From the IMG/VR virus record IMGVR_UViG_3300037042_006682, positions 1 through 64,000 of that record: a DNA stretch of 64,000 nucleotides. The stretch is one strand, 5' to 3'. Below are positions 56,192 through 62,851 of the stretch, in pieces. The translations under genes were made by a program, and so were the position numbers. This stretch comes from a virus. The first letter of the stretch is position 1. Each line of letters begins with the position of its first letter. The notes under the pieces are model-generated. The model saw nothing but the letters and a program-made list of their open reading frames with translations, made no database searches and was not told the origin of the DNA.

Positions 56192-56734
56192 TCAGCGGTC
56201 AAGCCCCAGCGTGAGGCCATCCGCCCACTGCTTATCAGCCCTCTGTTGGTCTACAAGCGCATACCAGCCCGCGTCGATCGCCCGCACCGACACCAGGTAG
56301 GCGCAGTCCTCCGCGTGGCGGTTCAGGTGGGCCTCGGCCAGGCCGCACGTGCAGGCCCGCAGCTCCCCGTGGCGGCGCGCGCGGTAGGCCTCGTAGGCCG
56401 CCAGCTCTTCTTCTGACCACTGCGTAATTTGTCGATCCATCATTCCACCTTCCCGAAGCTTGCGATGTCGAAGGAAAACAGCAGGCACGGCTGCACCTGC
56501 CCCTCCTCGCACCACGCCCGGATCGGGCACGTCCCGCGCCGCCTCACGCGCCAGGAGGCCCTCATCACGTATCACGCCCAGGCGCCAGAGCTGCGTGCAG
56601 GCGTCATCGAAGGCCCCCCGCGCCGCCGCCGCCCACAAGAGGTCCGCCGCCTCGGGGGCCATGGGCTGGTGCACCGCCGCCGCCGTGTACTGCGCAAAGA
56701 TCGCGACCAAGGCTTCCTTCGGATTCACCGCCAC
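56192..56734 (-). CDS. Hypothetical protein (180 aa), possibly two fused small genes
   Basis: A GTG at 56734 (MAVNPKEALVAIFAQYTAAA) follows GAGAGGTGC. The second half begins at two tandem ATGs at 56443 and 56440 (MMDRQITQWSEEELAAYEAY) preceded by AAGGTGG, so it may also be made separately. That half has a Cys/His cluster (CTCGLAEAHLNRHAEDC), a zinc-finger type motif. The join between the halves (VPDPGVVRGGAGAAVPAV) is low-complexity and overlaps another short frame. Confidence 0.45.
   Translation of the reverse strand: MAVNPKEALVAIFAQYTAAAVHQPMAPEAADLLWAAAARGAFDDACTQLWRLGVIRDEGLLAREAARDVPDPGVVRGGAGAAVPAVFLRHRKLREGGMMDRQITQWSEEELAAYEAYRARRHGELRACTCGLAEAHLNRHAEDCAYLVSVRAIDAGWYALVDQQRADKQWADGLTLGLDR
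56440..56565 (-). CDS. Candidate very small gene in alternative frame (41 aa)
   Basis: ATG 56565 to TGA 56440: begins MRASWRVRRRGTCPIRAWCE, ends CLLFSFDIASFGKVE. Its stop overlaps the internal ATG of the surrounding gene as ATGA, as at other true junctions here. The non-repetitive ending contrasts with the low-complexity reading of the main frame in the same place. Confidence 0.35.
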   Translation of the reverse strand: MRASWRVRRRGTCPIRAWCEEGQVQPCLLFSFDIASFGKVE

Positions 56735-56748
56735 CGTGCACCTCTCGC

Positions 56749-56766
56749 TGCGTACGCGCGTACGCA
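56749..56766. repeat. 18-bp alternating YR palindrome, copy 12 (TGCGTACGCGCGTACGCA)
   Basis: A perfect palindrome in the gap between the stop at 56780 and the GTG at 56734, directly upstream of its ribosome binding site; identical to copies 8 and 9. Confidence 0.8.
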
Positions 56767-56779
56767 ATATCGCCCGTCG

Positions 56780-57322
56780 CTAGAACGGGATCTCATCGTT
56801 TGGATCGCCTGCCCACGCCCCGGCCGTGCCCGCGGGGGGCTCTGCCGCCGGCCCCCAGCACGCCGCGGCCTCCCCCGCCGGGGCGAATCCCGGCAACGCC
56901 TCTTGGCCCGAAGACGAGGCACTCCGCTCCGCCCGCCGCGCCTCGGGAGGGCTCCAGTCCTGCCAGTTGATGATCCCGCGGCACTCAGGGAAACTCGCGC
57001 ACCCCCAGAAGGGCTTGCCATCAGCCTTGCGCATCCGCCGCACCATCTTCCCCCCGCACAAGTGACACGGCGGCCCTACCGCGTCCTCCGCGCGAGGGGC
57101 GGGCGGGGTCGGCACGGGGGCATCCACCCTAGCGGGGGAGGTCGCCTGTGCAGTCTCCCCCCCGCTGCGCTCGAATACGCCCACGACGACAACGCCCTCC
57201 GCACACGCCGCACAGCCCAGCGCCCCCACGGGATCCCAGCCCTCGGCCACAAGGGCTTGCAGGCGCCGCTCCACGAGCACCGCTGTGTCCGGCCCCAGGA
57301 CCACCGCACGCCGATCACGCAT
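56780..57322 (-). CDS. Topoisomerase-type zinc finger protein with SSB-like C-terminal tip (180 aa)
   Basis: N-terminal 50 residues contain the DUF1737-like pattern VAEGWDPVGALGC. Residues 86-116 form a topoisomerase-type zinc finger (CHLCGGKMVRRMRKADG, then FWGCASFPECRG). The C-terminal 60 residues are a flexible Ala/Pro/Gly linker that ends DPNDEIPF, nearly the tip of bacterial SSB proteins (DDDIPF) that recruits replication and repair enzymes. A phage ssDNA-binding or recruitment protein is the natural inference, although no OB fold is recognised. Confidence 0.6.
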   Translation of the reverse strand: MRDRRAVVLGPDTAVLVERRLQALVAEGWDPVGALGCAACAEGVVVVGVFERSGGETAQATSPARVDAPVPTPPAPRAEDAVGPPCHLCGGKMVRRMRKADGKPFWGCASFPECRGIINWQDWSPPEARRAERSASSSGQEALPGFAPAGEAAACWGPAAEPPAGTAGAWAGDPNDEIPF

Positions 57323-57956
57323 CGTGCTGCCCGTCGCGCACCTTGTTGAGCATGGCGATCGTCTGCGTCATCTTCACGCGGTGCTCGCACTCCTTGTCGC
57401 AGGTCTCGCACGCGCAGGCATGCCCCGGATCCCCATCCGTGCGCACCATGCGCAGGTGCCCCCCGAGCGCCCGCTCCGCGTCAGCGAGGACCGCCTGCTC
57501 CGCCAGCGAGAGATCCGCGGGGTCGACCACTTCCTCGTCGTCCTCGCCGTACTCGCAGGTCATGCACTCCGGGCTCTCCCCGCACATGCCATCGCACGCG
57601 TAGGGGCAGTCCACGCCCTCCGCGTCAAACCCTGCGCGATAGGCCTCGATCACGTGCGCGACCAACGCGGCCCCATTGGCCTCCGCGGAGCCCACGTCCG
57701 CCGCCTCGACCTGCTCCGCGGCCGAGATCTCCGCCAGCTTGAGCCCGACGGTCACCCCGAACGCCCGCTTCGCCGCAGCGAACGCCGCCTCCCGCTGCCA
57801 CCGCCCCAGGTTCGCCTCGTCGATCGCATCGGGCCCCTCGATCGCCGGGTGGTCCTTGGAGTACTCTATAAACGCCGCGGCAAACGCCGCCGCGAAGACC
57901 AGCTTGTCCCCCATCGCCATGGGCTCTACCGACGCCTTCTCATGATCGCGTGTCAT
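57315..57956 (-). CDS. Hypothetical acidic Cys-rich protein (213 aa)
   Basis: Start MTRDHEKASVEPMAMGDKLV at 57956 with GTGGAG 5 bases upstream; a GTG at 57962 is an alternative. Helical N-terminal part (VFAAAFAAAFIEYSKDHPAI), then a Cys cluster (CPYACDGMCGESPECMTCEYG) and another near the end (CACETCDKECEH). Possibly zinc- or Fe-S-binding. Function unknown. Confidence 0.5.
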   Translation of the reverse strand: MTRDHEKASVEPMAMGDKLVFAAAFAAAFIEYSKDHPAIEGPDAIDEANLGRWQREAAFAAAKRAFGVTVGLKLAEISAAEQVEAADVGSAEANGAALVAHVIEAYRAGFDAEGVDCPYACDGMCGESPECMTCEYGEDDEEVVDPADLSLAEQAVLADAERALGGHLRMVRTDGDPGHACACETCDKECEHRVKMTQTIAMLNKVRDGQHDA

Positions 57957-57958
57957 TC

Positions 57959-58183
57959 TCACTCCACTTCTCGCAACTGCTTCCGCAGCCCTAGTAGGCG
58001 CGCGTGGATCCGCTCCCGCGCGCGTCGCACTTCAGGGGCCGGCAACCATCGGGAATACCGCCCCGTAAACCGTATCCTCCGCTCCTGGTCCACGTCGCGG
58101 TCGATTGCCGCCTCCGCATCCTCCAAGAGCGCGATCCACGCCCGAATCCGGGCCCGCTCGATCCGTTGCGTTGTCGATCCCAT
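57959..58183 (-). CDS. Small basic helical protein (74 aa)
   Basis: Start MGSTTQRIERARIRAWIALL at 58183; the longer frame would run through the non-coding gap. Helical, with VRRARERIHARLLGLRKQLR. Stop overlaps the next start as GTGA. The 175-base gap upstream holds a structured sequence with a tRNA-like T arm. Confidence 0.5.
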   Translation of the reverse strand: MGSTTQRIERARIRAWIALLEDAEAAIDRDVDQERRIRFTGRYSRWLPAPEVRRARERIHARLLGLRKQLREVE

Positions 58184-58358
58184 CGGTCGGAGCGGCCGGC
58201 CTCGAACCGGCCCCCCGCGGGCGCCAGAGGAATGGCGCGTGGTCGTGTATCCGACGCCCGCGGGCGGGTCCCAACCCCGCCCCGAAAGCCCATGCCGCCC
58301 ATCCACAAGAGTTTGGCCATTAGTGGTCGAACGCTATAAACGGCATGGGCACGAACTC

Positions 58359-59063
58359 CTACTGCGGATCGCCAGCCCCCAGCTCGGCTTCCGCCTCGCG
58401 CACAATCAACTCCAGGGGGCGCCCCCCCAGCAGCGAAAACAGGTACACCGTGCTCGCCACACTGAGGCCCCGCCCCGCGCGCAGCGCCAAGCGAGCCTCC
58501 TCGCGCATGCGCACGCACGCCTTGTCGGGCAAGCTCACCGTACCTTCCCCCGGCAACACCAGCGGCAACTGGCGGGTCGCCTCCGGGACCTCCGGGGCCT
58601 CCGGCATCGCCGGCGCAAAGGGTACCCCCATGACGGCCTCGATGGCCCGCCGTAGGGGCAGCGTCCACACCTGGGCCCCGCCCAACTGCCGCGACAGGGT
58701 GGCATGGCTCACCTTGAGGCCACTCCGATCGACCTCGTCCCGCAGCCGCTCGTACGTCCACTTGCGCCGCTTCAGCTCCGCGCCGACCGCCGCGCGGAAC
58801 GCCACCCCCTCCGCGGTCTCGCCCCGGCGCAGCATCGCGCGGTCATAGCGGGACCGCCACAGCACCACGTCCCCCATGATGTCCTCCCACCCAGGGATGC
58901 TGTTGAGCCGCTCCACCGTGGCATCCCAGGTGACCTGGCGCGCCGCATCCTCGTCGCGCATCGTGATCATCGTCGCCATCCGGGGATCGCTGGGGAGCAG
59001 GTGGTCCGCCCGCCGTGGGGCAGTTCCCCGTCCATTGTTCGTCTTGCTCTTGCTCTTGCTCAT
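58359..59063 (-). CDS. Helix-turn-helix type protein (234 aa)
   Basis: Preferred start MSKSKSKTNNGRGTAPRRAD at 59063, with AAGGAGCTGAAGG upstream. Residues about 98-125 (YERLRDEVDRSGLKVSHATL) resemble a Cro/C1-type HTH (loop then SHATLSRQLGG). A basic Lys/Ser start and a C-terminal helical domain are present. It may be a transcription regulator of the early genes. Contains a YR repeat (V-R-M-R-E). Confidence 0.55.
   Translation of the reverse strand: MSKSKSKTNNGRGTAPRRADHLLPSDPRMATMITMRDEDAARQVTWDATVERLNSIPGWEDIMGDVVLWRSRYDRAMLRRGETAEGVAFRAAVGAELKRRKWTYERLRDEVDRSGLKVSHATLSRQLGGAQVWTLPLRRAIEAVMGVPFAPAMPEAPEVPEATRQLPLVLPGEGTVSLPDKACVRMREEARLALRAGRGLSVASTVYLFSLLGGRPLELIVREAEAELGAGDPQ
58502..58519. 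repeat. 18-bp alternating YR repeat, copy 13 (CGCGCATGCGCACGCACG)
   Basis: Inside the gene at 58359-59063; the weakest copy, alternating but not palindromic over its full length. Confidence 0.5.
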
Positions 59064-59108
59064 CGCCTTCAGCTCCTTACCGCAGCACTCAGCTGTCATC
59101 CGAGGCCA

Positions 59109-59489
59109 CTAGGCCTGGGGCATCGCCCCCAGCATGGCCCGCAGCCACCCCCCAAAGGCGCGCGCCTCGGTCTCCGAGAGCCGCGCCCCGTGGCCCTCCA
59201 CGTTCAGGCGGAGGGTCAACTCGTCACACGCGATCCCGAACCCGCACGTCACGGCCCCGTCATCGGAGGCCCACCCCAGCGCATCCACGAGCTGGAGCGC
59301 CTGGACGTGCTCCTCGCGCTGCTTGCGGGCCGCCTGCGCCGCGCGGTCCGCCGCGCGCCCCTGCGCCGCCACGTCCCGCAGGGCCTCGACCGCGATCCCG
59401 CGCCGCGCCGTTGCCGTAGAAGCCACAGCCGTCGGCGTCTCGCTCGACCGCAGCTTGCGCACCTTCGCCACCTGCTTCTTACTCGCCAT
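59109..59489 (-). CDS. Hypothetical protein (126 aa)
   Basis: Start MASKKQVAKVRKLRSSETPT at 59489. Basic N-terminus, then a helix (ADRAAQAARKQREEHVQALQ) and a beta-type end (VTCGFGIACDELTLRLNVEG). Its GGAGGG ribosome binding site lies inside the last codons of the upstream homing endonuclease. Function unknown. Confidence 0.5.
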   Translation of the reverse strand: MASKKQVAKVRKLRSSETPTAVASTATARRGIAVEALRDVAAQGRAADRAAQAARKQREEHVQALQLVDALGWASDDGAVTCGFGIACDELTLRLNVEGHGARLSETEARAFGGWLRAMLGAMPQA

Positions 59490-60222
59490 TAGATGGACCC
59501 TCCTTGTTTGAAACAGATGCTTCTGCTTTCAAAGCACATCTCCGCTTTGCGGAAGCACGCATCTTTATCTTTGTTTCTTCTGAAATAACCCGTCCCTTTA
59601 ATGCAGCACTAAGCTTGTTCTTTGTTTCATCAGAAAACACCCTTCCCTTATGAGCATCACTCATTTTTCGCTTTGCATCATCCGAGTGGCGCTTACCAGT
59701 GTTTATCTTTTTAAGCTTATCTTTCGTTTCATCAGAAACCTTCTTTCCAGCCATGCTCTTTCCAAGTCGTCTGGCACGTTCACGCTGCTCATCAGTTGTA
59801 ATACATTTCAACAATTCACTGTGACGAGTGCGCATCTCATCTGTCCAAACACGATTTCTATTTGCCGCAGCTACAGCCTCTCCAATATAAGCAGGCCGCT
59901 TTCTCCATCCACCGCGTCCACTAACAGAAGGAAGATGGTTATATCGAAGATCAACCGGAGTATTATCTATAAACTCCTGTTCTGCTTCCCTCAAACCATC
60001 AACATCATCAACACGTCTAAGGATTAAGAAATCAAAGCTATCAGCACCAAAAATAGCAAAGTCATGGGTGAGCAGGCTGTTTGAACGTCTGCCCGTTGAT
60101 AAGCAATACAAGTGCTGGGAAATCCTTCTCTTCATGTTCTTTGTTGATCCAATATAAATCATCCAGTTTGTTTTATTTTTAATGCAATAAACACCAGGCC
60201 CTCTGTCGAATACATCACTCAT
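59479..60222 (-). CDS. GIY-YIG homing endonuclease with NUMOD3 repeats
   Basis: 247 residues. GIY-YIG core at the N-terminus: GPGVYCIKNKTNWMIYIGST, Arg in KNMKRRISQHLYCL, and the catalytic Glu in LREAEQEFIDNTP. The C-terminal half has NUMOD3 repeats (SDETKDKLKKINTGKRHS, SDDAKRKMSDAHKGR, SDETKNKLSAALKGR). The DNA is far more AT-rich than all surrounding genes, a clear sign of recent transfer. It overlaps both flanking genes by a few bases without destroying their starts. Confidence 0.92.
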   Translation of the reverse strand: MSDVFDRGPGVYCIKNKTNWMIYIGSTKNMKRRISQHLYCLSTGRRSNSLLTHDFAIFGADSFDFLILRRVDDVDGLREAEQEFIDNTPVDLRYNHLPSVSGRGGWRKRPAYIGEAVAAANRNRVWTDEMRTRHSELLKCITTDEQRERARRLGKSMAGKKVSDETKDKLKKINTGKRHSDDAKRKMSDAHKGRVFSDETKNKLSAALKGRVISEETKIKMRASAKRRCALKAEASVSNKEGPSNGE

Positions 60223-60631
60223 CTAGATCCCGTCCCGTAATAGCAACAAAGCAGCTCAAAGGCATCATCACCCAATCTAACTCGACGTCCGCCGCGGGCG
60301 CCCCCCCGGCGATTGCCACCGCCAGCGCGGGCCGCTTGCCCTGCACGAGGGCCTCCCGCGCGACCTTCACCAGCCAGGCACGCTTGAGCGCCAGGCTGGC
60401 CTTCTCCGTCCGCTTGCACTCGAGCAGCCACCCCACGCCCCCGCCGTGCGCCTCGGCCACGACGTCCCCCTTGGCGTAGGGCGAGCACCCGCTTCCCTTG
60501 ACGCGCCGCCCCCGCATGGCCGCCGCCACGCGCCGCTCCTGCGCCTTGGGCGCCCCCACGTGCGCGTGGTCCCGTCCCCGGTCCTGACGGTCCACGGCGT
60601 CCTCCGCATAGCGCTGGGGCAGGTGCCGCAT
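60215..60631 (-). CDS. PD-(D/E)XK (Hjc/RecU-like) nuclease candidate (138 aa)
   Basis: Start MRHLPQRYAEDAVDRQDRGR at 60631 in a TGATG overlap with RecA. Motif SPYAKGDVVAEAHGGG followed by WLLECKRTEKASLALKRAWL gives the D...ExK core; the order fits small junction resolvases or VRR-type nucleases. Coupling to the recombinase supports a role in recombination. The last codons overlap the mobile GIY-YIG gene by 8 bases, so its C-terminus may have been altered by the insertion. Confidence 0.65.
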   Translation of the reverse strand: MRHLPQRYAEDAVDRQDRGRDHAHVGAPKAQERRVAAAMRGRRVKGSGCSPYAKGDVVAEAHGGGVGWLLECKRTEKASLALKRAWLVKVAREALVQGKRPALAVAIAGGAPAADVELDWVMMPLSCFVAITGRDLDE

Positions 60632-61971
60632 CAGACCCCCTTAGCCACGCCGTCGATCATGGCGGCCAGCAGGGCCTCGCGCACGCGCCACCGCGCGCCC
60701 TCCGCAAAGAGCTTCTCGGTGGCCGCCGTCTTCGTGGGGCAGCGCACCGTGTCCTCGCCAGGGAGCCGCACAAACCACTTCGATCCGTCCTTGCCGAAGA
60801 GCCCGTGGCGCTCCGCGAGGTCCAGGACGAAGTCCCGCTCGTCGACCTGCCCCGCCTGGGGCCCCCGCACGATCAGCGTGTAGGCCCCCGCCGCGCGGCT
60901 CGCGAACGTCTGATTCTTCTCGCTCAGGAAGTTGACCCGCACGGACTCCCCCAGCTTGATCTGGCCGTCCGCGCTCACGTCGCCCTTCGCAAACACGTCC
61001 TCCGCCTCCCAGCCGCTCGCCCAGAGCTTGATGCGCAGCATGGCCATGAAGCGCGGGGCGTGCCCCCCAGTCGTCTTCGTCTTCGGCGCCCAGGGGTCCG
61101 TCGCCATGCTGTCGCGCATCTGGTTGATCCAGATCTGGGTCAGCTCGCGCCCCCGGTAGCGGTAGAGGTCATTCGTCGCGGAGACCATGCGCCGCACGAG
61201 CCGCCCGATCAGGGCTGAGGACCCGCCCCGCTTGCCCTCCTTCTCGGCCGCCTCCTCGATCTCCGCGCTCGGGATCATCGTGGCCAGGCTGTCGAGCACC
61301 ATGAGGTCCACGGCCCCCGTCAGCGCCGTGGCGCAGTACATGTCGATGGCCTCCTCCGCGGAGGTCGGCTGGCTGTAGTGCAGGATCCGCGCGTCCACCC
61401 CCAGCTTGGCCGCCCAGGCCCAGTCGATCTTGCCCTCGATGTTGTACAGGGCGCAGCGCAGCTCCTCGTAGGAGTTCTCGCGCATGGCCGCGATGCGCTC
61501 GCGGTACTCCACATCCGTCTCCTGCCGGTCCTTCTTGCCCGCCTCCTGGAAGTACAGGCGCCGCGGGCGATGGGCCCCGGACCGCACGCAATCGCACTCC
61601 CCCTCCACCGCGTACTCCGCCGGCTTCACCAGCTCCCCCGACAGGGGATCGAAGACGTCCTCGGAGATCTGCACAACCCGACGGCTGCGCGGGGGGCAAT
61701 AGCAGTTCGCGCAGAGCTTCTGCGCCTCCCCGATCGCCCGCAACGCCGTGACGGTCTTCCCGCTGTTCTCCATGCCGAACAGCTCGGTCTCGCCCCCCAC
61801 CGGGATGCCCCCGCCGATCGCGAAGTCGAGCGCGAGGCTCCCCGTAGGGATGCGCCGGGTGCCCGGCGGCCGGATGGCCGTCGCTAATCCAAAGGCCCCT
61901 TGGCCGTGTTGCTTGACGATCTGCGCCTGCAGCGCCTTCAGCGCCGCGAGCCGGCTGGTCCCCTCCGCCAT
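60631..61971 (-). CDS. RecA/UvsX-family recombinase with Cys-rich insertion
   Basis: 446 residues. Walker A GMENSGKT (about 66-73) and Walker B LMVLDSLATMIP identify the RecA ATPase; GGHAPRFMAMLRIKL resembles the L2/DNA-binding end. Between strands, residues 87-130 contain Cys-rich sequence (CANCYCPPRSRR and GECDCVRSG) absent from ordinary RecA, possibly a zinc site. It catalyses strand exchange in recombination-dependent replication. Coupled to a PD-(D/E)XK nuclease and near a Gp157-type gene. Confidence 0.85.
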   Translation of the reverse strand: MAEGTSRLAALKALQAQIVKQHGQGAFGLATAIRPPGTRRIPTGSLALDFAIGGGIPVGGETELFGMENSGKTVTALRAIGEAQKLCANCYCPPRSRRVVQISEDVFDPLSGELVKPAEYAVEGECDCVRSGAHRPRRLYFQEAGKKDRQETDVEYRERIAAMRENSYEELRCALYNIEGKIDWAWAAKLGVDARILHYSQPTSAEEAIDMYCATALTGAVDLMVLDSLATMIPSAEIEEAAEKEGKRGGSSALIGRLVRRMVSATNDLYRYRGRELTQIWINQMRDSMATDPWAPKTKTTGGHAPRFMAMLRIKLWASGWEAEDVFAKGDVSADGQIKLGESVRVNFLSEKNQTFASRAAGAYTLIVRGPQAGQVDERDFVLDLAERHGLFGKDGSKWFVRLPGEDTVRCPTKTAATEKLFAEGARWRVREALLAAMIDGVAKGV

Positions 61972-61978
61972 GGTGCCC

Positions 61979-62548
61979 TCACTTCACCTGCAGGCAGGTC
62001 TTGTTCGTGATCAACTTCGCGCCCTCGACGGGTTTGCCCGCCTTGAGGCGGTCGCCGATGGCCTTCTTGTTGAGCTTGGGCTCCCACGTCACGATCTCCG
62101 CGTCGTCCTTGTGCAGCTTGGCGAAGACGTCCGGCTCCTCGATGTCGACCGAGGCCGGGTTCTTCTTGATCAGGACGCTCGCGTAGTTCTCGGTCTCCAG
62201 CTTCTGGACCTTCGCGATCTCCATCGCCGCCTTCACGTAGTCGTAGAGCCGGTCCTGCTGCGCCTCCAGGGCGCGCGCGTGCTCGGTCAGGGACTTTGCC
62301 CGGTCGCGGAACATGCGCGCCCGCGTCCCCGCCTCGTCGCCCACCCAGAGGCAGCGGTCGATCTTCGTGGCGAGGTCGCCCTCAGCCGCCTGCAGCTCCA
62401 CGAACAGGGCGTCGGTGACCTCGCCATCCAGCTCGTCGATCGCGAACAGCACCTCGCGGAACCGCGCCACGATCTCCATCAGGCTCGACTTCTTGCTGGG
62501 GACAACAGTGGTTTCTGTGCTTGCTTGCGTTGCGTCCATGACATCCAT
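61979..62548 (-). CDS. Gp157-family protein (189 aa)
   Basis: Begins MDVMDATQASTETTVVPSKK; the core MEIVARFREVLFAIDELDGE, then RARMFRDRAKSLTEHARALE and ENYASVLIKKNPASVDI, matches the Siphovirus Gp157 family (Pfam Gp157), a coiled-coil protein found with phage recombination genes. In related phages it lies next to RecT/RecA-type genes; here it directly precedes recA. First gene after the promoter at 62597-62625. Confidence 0.8.
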   Translation of the reverse strand: MDVMDATQASTETTVVPSKKSSLMEIVARFREVLFAIDELDGEVTDALFVELQAAEGDLATKIDRCLWVGDEAGTRARMFRDRAKSLTEHARALEAQQDRLYDYVKAAMEIAKVQKLETENYASVLIKKNPASVDIEEPDVFAKLHKDDAEIVTWEPKLNKKAIGDRLKAGKPVEGAKLITNKTCLQVK

Positions 62549-62554
62549 CCTTCC

Positions 62555-62625
62555 GCGCCCCTTGGGCGCTGGTTGACAAATCCGCCGACCTGATCTTGTC
62601 TACACCCCGCAAGGGTGTTTGTCAA
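62555..62625 (-). promoter_or_regulatory. Promoter plus leader hairpin for the gp157-recA operon
   Basis: TTGACA at 62625-62620, 17-base spacer, TAGACA at 62602-62597. A leader hairpin GCGCCC-AAG-GGGCGC lies at about 62555-62569, next to the start at 62548. A second GTTGACAAA lies inverted at 62572-62580 on the plus strand. Confidence 0.6.
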
Positions 62626-62631
62626 CGCCTT

Positions 62632-62841
62632 TTAGCGGGGATCGATCGCCCGCACGGCCCCCGCCGTCAGCTCGCTCGTGCGCACCAAGTAGGCCACAAT
62701 GTCGTCCTCGCGCGGGTCGCATCGCTCGACCGCCACCCAGTCCCGCGAGCGGAACGCGAGCACGCGATGGGGCCGCCCCCGCCACCCCACGAGCTGCCCC
62801 ACGCGGAGCCCCGCCACCCGCCGCCGGGCAGGAGGCGCCAT
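62632..62841 (-). CDS. Small beta-barrel type protein (69 aa)
   Basis: ATG at 62841 (MAPPARRRVAGLRVGQLVGW) with GAGGCCGAGG upstream; an ATG at 62865 is an alternative. A basic start is followed by strand-rich sequence (RPHRVLAFRSRDWVAVERCD), a small SH3/OB-like pattern. Last gene before a promoter. Function unknown. Confidence 0.5.
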   Translation of the reverse strand: MAPPARRRVAGLRVGQLVGWRGRPHRVLAFRSRDWVAVERCDPREDDIVAYLVRTSELTAGAVRAIDPR

Positions 62842-62851
62842 GGCCTCGGCC

